Counted from the stretch's first letter, positions 48,386-57,925 are shown. The stretch: DNA of 64,000 nt from Candidatus Hepatincola sp. Av (GCA_023518375.1 CP068450.1:806001-870000); one strand, 5' to 3'. The notes: generated from the sequence alone by a model not told the origin. Translations and numbers: made by a program.

Positions 48386-49732
48386 TTAATGGTTAAAATT
48401 TTCCTTATTTCTTGGTAAACCAAAACCATGATGTTTATGGCGTTCTGCAGACTTACTACCATAAGGTTTTGGACTATAACTATGAGAAGATAAAGGCTTA
48501 TGATGCACTCTTCCCTCTAATCTATCATCACGATTGGAATTACCATGATTATAATTTCCGTGTTTACCATAAGCAGTATGCCCACTCTTAGCATGATAGC
48601 CTGACATTTTTCTAGGATAACTTTTTCTTGGTTTATAGTTAGAAGATTGTACTTCTTTTCCCTCTAAAAAGCGTTCAATATTCTTCCATTTTTGGCTATC
48701 ATCGGTACCAATAAATGAAATAGCTATACCATCACGTTCTGCTCGAGCAGTTCTTCCTAAACGATGAATGAAATCTTCAGGATTATCAGGTAAATCGTAA
48801 TTAATTACATAAGCAATATGTGGAATATCTAAACCTCTTGCAGCAATATCAGTAGCAACAAGAATATTAAATTTTTTATCTCGATAGTTTTTAATTACAC
48901 TAGTTCTTCGCCCCTGACGTAACCCTCCATGTAATACATCTACTTTATACTTAGCATGCCGTAGCTGTAACATAATTCTTTCTGCTGAACGTTGAGTTTT
49001 TACAAAAATAATTATTGTACCTTCTAAAGTTGGCAATAACTCCTCTAAAGAGTTTTGCTTATTATGTACTTGCATAACTTTTTGTTGAATGTTTTTAGCA
49101 ACAGTATTTAATTCACCTGAAGTAACTCGTACAGGTTCAAGCAAATAATTATTAACTAATCTTAAAATTTGCTTTGGTAATGTAGCTGAAAATAAGGCTG
49201 TCTGCCTCTCTTTAGGCATATGTTTAAAAATATCATCAATTTGAATTCCAAAACCCATGTCTAGCATTCGGTCAGTTTCATCTAAAACGGCAAAAGAAGT
49301 ATGTGATAAATCTAAAGTACTACGATTAAGGTGGTCATTCACCCTGCCTGGTGTGCCAATAATAATTCTTGGCTTTTGTTTTAAATGAAATAGTTGTTTT
49401 GTCATGGAGTCTCCCCCTATCAAAAGGGCAAGACGCATGTTTCTATCGTGCTTTATCATATCTAAAGTTACTTTAAAGATTTGTTGGGCTAATTCCCTAG
49501 TTGGAGCTAAAATAATAGCTCTTGCTGTAGGTGTTTTTTCTAAAAATGTAATTAAAGGAATTAAGAAAGCTCCTGTTTTACCGGTACCGGTTTGGGCGGT
49601 TCCTAAAACGTCTTTCCCTGCTAAAATATTAGGAATAGCTTGTTTTTGAATATCTGTTGGCTTAATATACCCCAAACGTTCTAATGAATTTTGTAATCCT
49701 GCTGATAAGTTAAATTCTGAAAAATCTTCCAT
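48386..49732 (-). CDS. DEAD-box ATP-dependent RNA helicase, RhlE-like
   Basis: 448 residues. Helicase core: the Q motif region, Walker A AQTGTGKT, PTRELAQQ, motif II as LDETD where most relatives have DEAD, SAT in FSATLP, then domain 2 with ATDIAARGLDIP and HRLGRTARAERDG. The C-terminal tail (about 370-448) is basic and rich in His, Gly and Tyr, typical for RNA-binding tails of RhlE-type helicases and different in composition from the core. The substituted Thr in motif II is unusual but is compatible with activity in some family members. Confidence 0.9.
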   Translation of the reverse strand: MEDFSEFNLSAGLQNSLERLGYIKPTDIQKQAIPNILAGKDVLGTAQTGTGKTGAFLIPLITFLEKTPTARAIILAPTRELAQQIFKVTLDMIKHDRNMRLALLIGGDSMTKQLFHLKQKPRIIIGTPGRVNDHLNRSTLDLSHTSFAVLDETDRMLDMGFGIQIDDIFKHMPKERQTALFSATLPKQILRLVNNYLLEPVRVTSGELNTVAKNIQQKVMQVHNKQNSLEELLPTLEGTIIIFVKTQRSAERIMLQLRHAKYKVDVLHGGLRQGRRTSVIKNYRDKKFNILVATDIAARGLDIPHIAYVINYDLPDNPEDFIHRLGRTARAERDGIAISFIGTDDSQKWKNIERFLEGKEVQSSNYKPRKSYPRKMSGYHAKSGHTAYGKHGNYNHGNSNRDDRLEGRVHHKPLSSHSYSPKPYGSKSAERHKHHGFGLPRNKENFNH

Positions 49733-50662
49733 ATGTTTGTAATTGTTACCTCTTATTTAATTTACTAATACAAAAACTTAAATATTAAGGTAAAAGAAAA
49801 ACTTTTGATTTCAGCTTTATTATGATTATTTGTATACTTATGTAATAGTATGTTTATCTTAACTCCAGCATGATTTGTAAAAAGTTTTATGTATCCCATT
49901 TATATTTTAATTTGTGTATTATATATTATTTTTAAAAATTAATCCGCTAGTAGCTAGGATTTTAGCACCTAGTTCAAAAGAAGATTCTCTACCCCTAGTT
50001 ACATCTTCTTTTTCAGAACATAATACTAATACCTCTCCCTTAAAGAAGAGCTTAATTTCACAACCAGTAGAATAGTACAACCAATAATACAGCTAATACC
50101 GAAGATACTGCGGATTTTAACAATAACACGGATAATACTAATAAGCAAGTTGTATTCTACAAAAGCATTATTATTCATAATAGTTTTAAAGATAACTCTT
50201 CACTAACAACCATGATTGGAGTAATAAAACAGCATCAATCCCAATGTAAACATACTAAATACACGAATAAATGTAGCAGCAAACAATATACTTAAAAATG
50301 CCTATATGTTATACTTACAAACTCTTTTTGACCTAAATATACTATTTTATAACTAGTATAGGATCTGAAAAAATTAATACTTTAATTTATTGGTAAAACT
50401 AAAAATGGGTAAATTATTACCTAATAATGGTATGTTAACCTTATGAATATACTTTTTATTAAAAACATAAATCTTACTAATACAGCTAATTTAGCAAATT
50501 TTAATTATACAATTTTAGTAAGCAAAGCAACTAGTAGTACAAAGCAAGCAATGCTCCTACCACAAACTTTAACAAAAAATAAATCTCATTCAAACAACAA
50601 AGTATAAATATCTTAAAAAAAAGAGGTATAATAAGAATTAACTTTAATTAAGGGGTTTTATT
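49733..50662. pseudogene. 930-base decayed stretch, possible remnant of a membrane-protein gene
   Basis: No intact gene. On the minus strand (about 49930-50320) several short frames in different phases read like parts of one protein: a hydrophobic piece near 50210-50315, a 50-residue frame at 50026-50178 with a membrane-like middle, and a frame at about 49930-50095 that reads EVLVLCSEKEDVTRGRESS then ELGAKILATSG. A plus-strand frame at 50443-50607 (54 residues) is probably chance. The interrupted order suggests frameshifts and stop codons in an old gene. The family is not identified. Confidence 0.3.
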
Positions 50663-51970
50663 ATGCCTGTGTTAACTATTTTAATATTAGTATGTGCGTT
50701 ATTTTTTGTAGTATGTATTTTTCTAATAATAGCTTTATTAAGAAAGAACAGTGATACCAATGTAGAACCTATGCTAAACTTAACTAATCGTTTATTTGAA
50801 GATAAACTCCAGCAACATACTGCCCAATTTGAAAATAAACTTTTACAAGTTGTAACTCATTTTACTAACAATACTAAAGATACCATTCACCAAATTTTTG
50901 ACTCCAAGCATAAAAACCAACTTGAAATTACAGAAAATATTTTAACTAACAAACTAACTCAATCAGATGCAATCCTCTCTAACAAGTTACAGCAATCTTC
51001 TAATACTTTAGCTACTGAAAAAGATAAACTTGTTCACACAGTACTACCAATTAGTGAAACTTTAATACAATTAAATCAAAAAATAGAAAAACTAGAAAAA
51101 GGTAATTTGCAAAATATATCTACACTTGTAACGCAAATGCAAGCCTTACAAAGCGAAACTAACAACTTAAACAAAGAAACTACTAAATTATCTCAGGCAC
51201 TAAGAAAACCTGAAGTACGTGGTAAGTGGGGTGAATTACAGCTTAAAAGAGTGTTAGAAATAGCTGGTATGCGTGATTATTGTGATTTTAGTTTACAAAC
51301 CTCAATTAATGATACCGAGAATAATAAATTCCGCCCTGATGCTATTATTAATATTCCTGGTGATAGGTGCATTGTTATAGATTCAAAAGTACCCCTTGAA
51401 GCTTACCTTGATGCTACCTCTACCGATGATGTAACAGAACAAAACCGCCTATTACAACATCATTCAACTAAAGTACGAGAAAGAGTAAAAGAATTATCCG
51501 ATAAAACCTATTGGTCTAAACTATCAACATCTCCTGATTTTGTGGTATTATTTTTACCTAGTGAAAATCTTTTTTCTTCGGCACTAGACTACGATCCTCA
51601 ATTAATTGAATATGGAACTAATAAAAATGTTTTAATAGCTACCCCTACCACTTTAATTGCTTTATTAAAATCCATTGCCTATGGTTGGAATCAAAAAAGA
51701 CTAGAAGAAAATTATACAGGAATTATTGAGCTAGCCTCTGAATTGTATGCCAGATTAAGCACTATGAGCGAACATTTTGATAAAGTAGGAAAAAATCTTA
51801 CAGGGGCAACCACAGCTTATAATGATGCCATTGGTTCTTTTGAATCCAGAGTCCTTAGTACAGCTAGAAAAATTAAAGACTTAGGTGTGTCTTCCGATAA
51901 AAATCTTAAAGAATTTTCTAGGATAGAAAATACCGTAAGACCCGTAAAACACATTGACTTTAAAGAATAA
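50663..51970 (+). CDS. rmuC: DNA recombination protein RmuC
   Basis: 435 residues: one N-terminal membrane helix (about 4-27), a long coiled coil (about 40-185), then the RmuC nuclease-like domain from about 190 (RGKWGELQLKRVLEIAGM, FRPDAIINIPG, VIDSKVPLEAYLDA). This domain order is that of RmuC proteins, which limit DNA inversion at repeats. AAGGGG lies nine bases upstream of the ATG. The frame is intact. Confidence 0.92.
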   Translation: MPVLTILILVCALFFVVCIFLIIALLRKNSDTNVEPMLNLTNRLFEDKLQQHTAQFENKLLQVVTHFTNNTKDTIHQIFDSKHKNQLEITENILTNKLTQSDAILSNKLQQSSNTLATEKDKLVHTVLPISETLIQLNQKIEKLEKGNLQNISTLVTQMQALQSETNNLNKETTKLSQALRKPEVRGKWGELQLKRVLEIAGMRDYCDFSLQTSINDTENNKFRPDAIINIPGDRCIVIDSKVPLEAYLDATSTDDVTEQNRLLQHHSTKVRERVKELSDKTYWSKLSTSPDFVVLFLPSENLFSSALDYDPQLIEYGTNKNVLIATPTTLIALLKSIAYGWNQKRLEENYTGIIELASELYARLSTMSEHFDKVGKNLTGATTAYNDAIGSFESRVLSTARKIKDLGVSSDKNLKEFSRIENTVRPVKHIDFKE

Positions 51971-52021
51971 TAAAATAATAATTTATTTATTAGATAAAAA
52001 ATAAATATAAGGAATAAAACT

Positions 52022-52462
52022 ATGTACAAAAACAAAGTTATACCCTACCTTATGGTAAGAAATGGAAAGGAAGCACTTGAATTTTACAAAAAAGTTTTTA
52101 GTGCTACAATTGGCGAGGTTATGTATGCAGATAAAATACCAGGGCAAGAAAATAATGAAAATGCAAAAAAAACTATTATTCATGCTCCCCTTACCATTAA
52201 TGGCAATACAATCTTTTTAGCCGACGCTAACACCAACTCTAACTCTGAACAAAATCTTACTGTTTTTGGCAATAATATAGCATTATGCCTATTATATGGT
52301 AATAAAGAGAAACAAAAAGCCACTTACGATTTACTAAAAGCTAATAGTTCTAAAATCATCATGGAATTAATGGATACTTTTTGGGGTGATACTTTTGGTG
52401 TAATTGAAGATAAGTATGGTATTACTTGGCAATTAACTTATAATGAAAAGTATAATTCTTAG
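52022..52462 (+). CDS. VOC-family protein, PhnB-like
   Basis: 146 residues with the vicinal-oxygen-chelate fold of the PhnB group: PYLMVRNGKEALEFYKKVF at the start, a central LADAN segment, and the C-terminal FWGDTFGVIEDKYGITWQL. It probably forms a dimer. The substrate is unknown; members include antibiotic-resistance and methyltransferase-like proteins. An AAGGAA about 10 bases before the ATG is a good ribosome site. A diverged paralogue follows at once. Confidence 0.85.
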   Translation: MYKNKVIPYLMVRNGKEALEFYKKVFSATIGEVMYADKIPGQENNENAKKTIIHAPLTINGNTIFLADANTNSNSEQNLTVFGNNIALCLLYGNKEKQKATYDLLKANSSKIIMELMDTFWGDTFGVIEDKYGITWQLTYNEKYNS

Positions 52463-52517
52463 TTATTATTTATATACATAATCTAATTATACTAGATTAT
52501 GTTATGAAAGAATTTTT

Positions 52518-52946
52518 ATGTCTAAACATCATAATATTATCGTTAATATTGTAGTAAGCAATTTAGTAGAAGCCATAGCTTTTTATAAGAAAGTATTCAA
52601 AACAAAGGTAAAGCATATCCACTACGATGAAAAGATCTTACTAAAGCCAACAACTAGCAGAAATATTATTCATGCTATCTTAACCATTAATAATGTAGTA
52701 ATTTCTATAAGTGAATTAATAACTAGACCTAATTTAAAAACTATTCCTCCTACCTTACAAGGAAACAATATAAAATTATTTATTCTTTTTAAAAATTATA
52801 ATGAATTAGAAAATGTTTATCATTTACTTAAAAAGAATAATTCTACAATTATTCTAACACTTGATCCTAAAAAAGAAACTCAAGCAATCATTAAAGATAA
52901 ATATGGTATTACTTGGCAATTAGCCGTACATAAGGTTACTCATTAA
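52518..52946 (+). CDS. Second VOC-family protein, diverged paralogue
   Basis: 142 residues, aligned over its whole length with the preceding gene: AIAFYKKVFKTKV near the start and IIKDKYGITWQL at the end, so the pair arose by tandem duplication. The WGDTFG block of the first copy is replaced by a Lys/Glu-rich stretch, so the usual catalytic loop is gone and the protein may bind without catalysis. It begins 55 bases after the first gene. Confidence 0.75.
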   Translation: MSKHHNIIVNIVVSNLVEAIAFYKKVFKTKVKHIHYDEKILLKPTTSRNIIHAILTINNVVISISELITRPNLKTIPPTLQGNNIKLFILFKNYNELENVYHLLKKNNSTIILTLDPKKETQAIIKDKYGITWQLAVHKVTH

Positions 52947-53024
52947 CCACTAAAATTATAACTAATAGAAAAGAATTACAAAGAAAAAAGAATAATTAAC
53001 TTAAAAATTAATTGATAACAAATC

Positions 53025-54260
53025 TTAAGTAATTGGAATTGTTGCAGTATTTCTTTTATCATCATCTTGTTCTTTGATGTCTATAGATAAAATGCCATTT
53101 TCTAAACTAGCTCCTAATACTGCAGAATTTTTACCTAATATAAAACTTTTATAAAATTTTGGTAATAAACCAATATGAATATATTTATCTTTATCTGGGT
53201 ATTTTAAATCACCAAATACTACCAAAGTATCATCTGGATTTAAAATGATTTTCATATCCGCCTTAGTATATCCAGCTGCTTCTAAGCTAATTTTATAAGT
53301 ATGATCCGATAAAATTTTTACGTTACAATCACCAAAAACATTATAAAACTTTGAATTATGTAAATCTTCATTTGCATCTTGCATATCTTCATATGCAGAT
53401 TCCAGTGCTAAAGCATGTAAGTTAGTTAAGTCAATAGGTTTTTTATTGCCAAAGCTAGTATCTTCTCTTAATGGAACTTCTTTAGAAGTATCTCTAACAA
53501 AAGGATGTTGTAGCTGCTGATTACCAAGAGTATTCCCAAGTTGCATATTTCTTCTACTCTGAAAAGAATGTGGCTCATAACTTCTTTTTTCTATATTAAT
53601 ATGTCTTCTTAGATTATGAGAAGCAAAAGGAGTTCTTTCTGTAGCAAATTCATGATATTCATTATCATCATACATATCTTCTTCATAATCTACAGGCTCT
53701 ACGCTATCCTTGTTAAATACAGGACGAGTGTTTAACGATTTATTCATATCTAAATGTTCATGCTGGCGTGGTGTGCCATAAGTTACAGGTTTTTGTTGCC
53801 AAGAAGTAGGAGTTGGTAAATCATCATTATGTTGAGTAAAACGAGACTTAAAACCTTGAGATTCTGACAAAGAAGGACGATGGGTATTACCCATTCCTTG
53901 ACCTAATCTAGCAAAAGAAGTATTACCTGATAAATTAGCATTCCCTAACCTTGTTGGTAGTTTTGCAGTATGAGTATTGCTTAAATTATTCTTAGCATAA
54001 GATAAATTAGATCCCTTACCTAAATTACTACTAAATCTATTGAAAGCAGGTTTTGCAAAAGGATTTTCTTTTTGTAAAGAGCCAAACTTATTTTTACTTT
54101 TTAATGCAGAAGTAGTTGTACCTGAATGAGGTTTACTAAAGCTAAATTTATTATTACTTTGCCCAAAATGATTCTTTGAAGCAAAACCATTTTTACTAAA
54201 AGATTTCATTGAATTACTATTAGATTTCAAAGATTTACGATTGAAAGAAAAATTATCCAT
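53025..54260 (-). CDS. Hsp20/alpha-crystallin protein with a long disordered N-terminal extension
   Basis: 411 residues from ATG 54260, chosen because AAGGTG lies nine bases upstream (a TTG at 54281 would add seven). The first 290 residues are low in complexity, rich in Ser, Asn, Lys, Phe and Gly with repeated FSK/NKF-like and NLG blocks. An acidic patch lies at about 195-210. The last 110 residues are an alpha-crystallin domain: YKISLEAAGYTKADMKI, then GASLENGILSI. The C-terminal IPI motif (TIPIT) is present. Normal Hsp20 proteins are about 140-180 residues, so this is an unusual fusion or growth. A fragment of this gene is duplicated at 57847-57925. It should be heat or stress regulated, but no operator was seen. 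Confidence 0.8.
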   Translation of the reverse strand: MDNFSFNRKSLKSNSNSMKSFSKNGFASKNHFGQSNNKFSFSKPHSGTTTSALKSKNKFGSLQKENPFAKPAFNRFSSNLGKGSNLSYAKNNLSNTHTAKLPTRLGNANLSGNTSFARLGQGMGNTHRPSLSESQGFKSRFTQHNDDLPTPTSWQQKPVTYGTPRQHEHLDMNKSLNTRPVFNKDSVEPVDYEEDMYDDNEYHEFATERTPFASHNLRRHINIEKRSYEPHSFQSRRNMQLGNTLGNQQLQHPFVRDTSKEVPLREDTSFGNKKPIDLTNLHALALESAYEDMQDANEDLHNSKFYNVFGDCNVKILSDHTYKISLEAAGYTKADMKIILNPDDTLVVFGDLKYPDKDKYIHIGLLPKFYKSFILGKNSAVLGASLENGILSIDIKEQDDDKRNTATIPIT

Positions 54261-54360
54261 TAACAAACACCTTACTAACAATTAGTTTACACTGATGAAT
54301 TAATTACAGAAAAACAGCTAATTCCTTGCAATTTTACCTAAAAAATTCCATAATAAAAAC

Positions 54361-54410
54361 ATACTTCCTATATAAAAAAGATAGCATATCTTATTTCATA
54401 AAGGAAGTAT
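54361..54410 (-). terminator. Nested hairpin after the short hsp20 gene
   Basis: Outer nine-base perfect stem (54361-54369 against 54402-54410) with an inner six-base stem (54378-54383 against 54387-54392) and a three-base loop. On the minus strand it is followed by GTTTTTATT, as expected for an intrinsic terminator. It separates the two hsp20 genes. Confidence 0.6.
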
Positions 54411-54472
54411 TAATTGTAAAATATTTTCTTGTTTATTTATAAAAACTTTCCTATTTAAAGCTGCACACTAAA

Positions 54473-54955
54473 TTATTTTATAGGAATTTTTTTAGCATGC
54501 TTTTTATCTAATAAAGGCTCTTTAATTGTAATTGTTAAAATGCCATTTTCTATAGAAGCATCTGAAACTTCTGCCCCTTCTTCTACTTTAAATTGATTAT
54601 AAAATTGCGAAGAAAAACCTTGGTACAAGTATTTATCTTTACTTTGATTCTTCATAGAACCTTTAATAATTAATAAATCATTTTCTAACACAATTTCAAT
54701 ATCTTCTTTTTTATAACCTGCAACATTTATACTAATTTTATATTTATCCTCAGAAAGTTTTTCAATATTATAGTTATTAGCAAATCTATGATATTTACTT
54801 AATTCTCTGGGGAATGAATCAGAATCAAAAAATTCATCAAAAGCTGACAAGAATTTTTTGTGCATATTATGAAAATCCGACATTACATCATCATAAGAAT
54901 CATTAATATAATTTTTAATTTTTCTGCCACGCATTGGAATTAACTTATTCATCAT
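54473..54955 (-). CDS. Small heat-shock protein, Hsp20 family
   Basis: 160 residues, the normal size. The alpha-crystallin domain runs from about 60 to 150: YKISINVAGYKKEDIEI, DLLIIKG, then DASIENGILTITIKEP, and a C-terminal IPI motif (KKIPIK). The domain matches that of the extended Hsp20 encoded downstream, so the two are paralogues. A GGAGGAATAA stretch just upstream (54956-54965) is a strong ribosome site. Confidence 0.93.
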   Translation of the reverse strand: MMNKLIPMRGRKIKNYINDSYDDVMSDFHNMHKKFLSAFDEFFDSDSFPRELSKYHRFANNYNIEKLSEDKYKISINVAGYKKEDIEIVLENDLLIIKGSMKNQSKDKYLYQGFSSQFYNQFKVEEGAEVSDASIENGILTITIKEPLLDKKHAKKIPIK

Positions 54956-54965
54956 TTATTCCTCC

Positions 54966-55171
54966 TAAAATTATTTTAATATCTACGAAATATTATTTCT
55001 TCTTAATATAAAAGTAGTCTTCACTTAAATATTTAGCAAGAGTTAGTAAACCTTTTTTTACACTCTATCAATTAAATTCAACTAACAATAGTTGACTAAA
55101 TTAGTAAGCTATTATAGAATAGTTTTTCTAAAGACAATAAAACCAATAAAACTTTTATGGATTAATTTCTC
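54966..55171. other. Divergent intergenic region between hsp20 and feoA
   Basis: This 206-base gap must hold promoters for both the heat-shock gene and the feo operon. A seven-base hairpin with a four-base loop lies at 55078-55095. I saw no convincing Fur box or heat-shock operator by eye. Confidence 0.4.
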
Positions 55172-55393
55172 ATGTTACTTAAGGATCTTAAAGCTGGCTC
55201 TAAGGTTGCTATTTTAGACTGCGAACAAAATTGTAAAAACCCCTTATGCCAAAAGCTATTTGCTTTAGGATTTTTACCTAATGAAGAAATATGTATAGTT
55301 CGTACTAGTCTGTTTGGCAATACCATGCAAATTAAACAAAATAAAGTATCTGTATGTATTCGTAAAGTTGAAGCTAATATTGAGGTTCAATAA
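55172..55393 (+). CDS. feoA: Ferrous iron transport protein FeoA
   Basis: 73-residue SH3-like cytoplasmic protein. Seen are the family pattern LKAGSKVAILD at the start, LGFLPNEEICIV in the middle and ALR-like VCIRKVEANIEV at the end. It begins seven bases before FeoB ends its spacing and lies in the classical feoAB order. It is thought to regulate FeoB. Confidence 0.9.
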   Translation: MLLKDLKAGSKVAILDCEQNCKNPLCQKLFALGFLPNEEICIVRTSLFGNTMQIKQNKVSVCIRKVEANIEVQ

Positions 55394-55399
55394 TATCTT

Positions 55400-57496
55400 A
55401 TGAAAATTCTCCTGTGTGGCAAACCTAATGTTGGTAAAAGTACCTTATTTAACCGTTTAACTCATAAAGAACAAAAAATCTCCAATTGGGCAGGTACTAC
55501 TGTAGGTATAAAATCTGCTTTATTAAAAGGTCATAAAACTTCTAATATTGAAATTACTGATATTCCAGGCTTACAAGAATTAAGCTATAACCTCCAAGAT
55601 AATACCATAGAGCAAACTGCCTCTAATTATTTACTACAAGAAAATTATGATTTAATTTTAAATGTTATAGATGTTAGCAACTTAGAAGCTAACTTACTAT
55701 TAACTTTAGATCTTCTTAGTTTAAAAGTGCCTACTATTATTGTATTAAACATGATGGATGTTGCAAAAACCCAAAAAATTTGCTTAGATATTCAGCTTTT
55801 AGAAATTCTTTTAGGTACTAAAGTTATTACTATTTCTGCTAAAAAGAATCAGGGTTTAAAACAATTAAAAAATACTTTAACTAATTTTAATTATACTCCT
55901 AGCCCTAAATTATTTTACGGGCAAGGTATAGATAAAGAACTAACAACTCTAAAAACCAAACATGAAGTTTTTAATTTCTTTCACCAATTAAAAACTGAAC
56001 AACCTAAAATTTTTTATAATACTAAAGCAAGGCTTATTAAAAACATTCAAACAAAGTGTATCAAGCAAGGAGATTACATTTCTATTACTGATATTCTGGA
56101 TAATTTTTTATTAAATAAATATTTAGGTTTACCAATTTTTATTTTAATTATGTACAGTTTATTTACAGTTACTTTATCTGTAGGTAGTATATTACAAACC
56201 TACTTTGACGATATGGGAAAACTATTATTAGTAGATACTACCCATTTTTGGTTAAACAAAGTATCGGCTTCTCCTTTTTTACATATTTTATTAGCTGATG
56301 CTATTGGTGGCTCTATTCAGGTAGTGGTTTCCTTTTTTCCTATTTTATTTGTTTTTTTCTTTTTAGTATCTGTTTTAGAACACACAGGCTACATGGCAAG
56401 AATAGTCTTTTTATTAGATAAAATGATGAACACCTTTGGTTTAAATGCTAAATCTATTGTTCCTATGATTATCTCATTCGGTTGCAATGTTCCTGCAGTT
56501 ATGGCAAGTCGGGTAGTAGAGAATCCTCATCAAAGAAAATTAATTATTTTTGCTTCCCATTTTGTTTCTTGCTCGGCTCGTTTTAGTGTGTATATTCTAT
56601 TTATTAGTGTATTTTTTAAAACCTATGGCAATCTAGTGCTAATTTCCCTTTACTTAGGTGGTGTTGCTTTAGTTTTTTTAACAGCATATCTGTTTAAAAA
56701 AAGAAGCACAACTAGTGAATTTTATGTAGTGGAACTACCACGCTACCAAATACCACCAATAATGATGATAACAAAATCTTCAATTGCACGGCTACAGTCT
56801 TTTATTAATAGGGCAGGAAAAATAATTATTCCTGTTGTTACCTTAATAACTATTGCTAATAGTTTTACTTTTCATGGCTTGGCTAATCAAACTAATAAAG
56901 ATTCCACAATTTTAGTTTTAGGTGGAAAATTTATTACGCCCGTGTTACATCCCATTGGTATTGCCCAAGATAATTGGTCAGCTTCTGTGGCTATCATTAC
57001 AGGTATTTTAGCTAAAGAAACTGTTGTAGCTACACTGCAGTCTATTTACAACAATGAAGATACAACCTTACCACAAGTTACCCTAAGCACTTTAAAAGAA
57101 GATTTCCATACAGCTAATAATAATTTAATAACCAGCTTATTACCACAATCTAACAATAATTTAAACAGCCAAAATATTGAAGATTACCAAGAAATATCTG
57201 GTGTAATGCACAATAAATTCACTCCTATTAGTGCTTTTGCCTTTTTATTATTTTTTATGATTTATTCTCCATGTACTTCAGCTTTAGGTAGTTTAAAAAC
57301 AGAAGTTGGCAATAAAATTATGATAAAATCTTTTTTATGGAGTACTAGTTTAGCATATATTGTAGCCACTTTGTTTTACCAGACAGCCACTTTCTTTGAA
57401 AATCCTTTAAAGAAATCTATTATTATAGGTAGTATTCTTGCTGTTATAGTTTTATCCTTACAAAAACCTTTTAAAGAGTATATTTTTAAGTTATAA
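55400..57496 (+). CDS. feoB: Ferrous iron transporter FeoB
   Basis: 698 residues. Cytoplasmic G domain: G1 GKPNVGKS (position 7-14), switch around NWAGTT, G3 DIPG, and NMMD in place of the NKxD base-recognition motif, as usual for FeoB. The membrane part follows from about 235, with the FeoB gate regions (PMIISFGCNVPAVMASR and TGILAKETVVATLQS). It is the main Fe(II) uptake system. It starts six bases after feoA. A terminator lies well downstream at 57925. Confidence 0.95.
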   Translation: MKILLCGKPNVGKSTLFNRLTHKEQKISNWAGTTVGIKSALLKGHKTSNIEITDIPGLQELSYNLQDNTIEQTASNYLLQENYDLILNVIDVSNLEANLLLTLDLLSLKVPTIIVLNMMDVAKTQKICLDIQLLEILLGTKVITISAKKNQGLKQLKNTLTNFNYTPSPKLFYGQGIDKELTTLKTKHEVFNFFHQLKTEQPKIFYNTKARLIKNIQTKCIKQGDYISITDILDNFLLNKYLGLPIFILIMYSLFTVTLSVGSILQTYFDDMGKLLLVDTTHFWLNKVSASPFLHILLADAIGGSIQVVVSFFPILFVFFFLVSVLEHTGYMARIVFLLDKMMNTFGLNAKSIVPMIISFGCNVPAVMASRVVENPHQRKLIIFASHFVSCSARFSVYILFISVFFKTYGNLVLISLYLGGVALVFLTAYLFKKRSTTSEFYVVELPRYQIPPIMMITKSSIARLQSFINRAGKIIIPVVTLITIANSFTFHGLANQTNKDSTILVLGGKFITPVLHPIGIAQDNWSASVAIITGILAKETVVATLQSIYNNEDTTLPQVTLSTLKEDFHTANNNLITSLLPQSNNNLNSQNIEDYQEISGVMHNKFTPISAFAFLLFFMIYSPCTSALGSLKTEVGNKIMIKSFLWSTSLAYIVATLFYQTATFFENPLKKSIIIGSILAVIVLSLQKPFKEYIFKL

Positions 57497-57846
57497 AAAG
57501 CTTAATATACAACATACTTACAATTACTACTTATTTTACCATTGTATCTATAAAATTTATCTTATTATTGAATATGATTATATTTAATAAATTTTGTATA
57601 GTAAGTGCAACCTGTTTTAAAATAACTGCATGTTACTTTAATATTAAACAAATTAAGATACTCTTAGTACTAAGGTTATTCAAGGTATTACCTAAAATAT
57701 TGCTTTATATATTCCCAATAATAATGAACTAACTAGTTTAGATAGTAAAGGTAACCAATTATTTTTTGGTAAAAATTTTTATGTATTTGTAGTTTTTTAA
57801 ACTAAAGCTAAATTTATAATGGTTTTATAAAGAGAAGATAATTAAA
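57497..57846. other. 350-base spacer after feoB, no firm gene
   Basis: AT-rich sequence with one 52-residue hydrophobic frame on the plus strand (57574-57732) that has no ribosome site and no recognised family, so I do not call it a gene. The piece after it (about 57800-57846) may belong to the same old duplication as the fragment at 57847. Confidence 0.4.
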
Positions 57847-57925
57847 TTTTTGCAAAGCCTACTTTCAATAGATTTAGTAGTAATTTAGGTAAGGGATCTA
57901 ATTTATCTTATGGTAGGAATATTTA
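57847..57925 (+). pseudogene. Inverted partial copy of the extended hsp20 gene
   Basis: About 79 bases on the plus strand encode AKPTFNRFSSNLGKGSNLSY, nearly identical to residues near 68-90 of the extended Hsp20 protein (complement of about 53984-54060). I count only a handful of mismatches. The copy is in the opposite orientation to the parent, about 3.9 kb away, has no start codon and ends at a stop just before a terminator. It is a decayed relic. Confidence 0.75.

Noticed and set aside
49930-50095. Remnant of the C-terminal domain of carbamoyl-phosphate synthase (carB)
   Set aside because: The string ELGAKILATSG recalls the MGS-like domain, but the match is short, the surrounding sequence does not fit, and I could not confirm it.
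57800-57830. A 17-base match (ACTAAAGCTAAATTTAT) to the extended hsp20 gene near 54133, in the opposite orientation to the main relic
   Set aside because: The stretch is almost all A/T and the orientation does not agree with the clear fragment at 57847-57925, so it could be chance.
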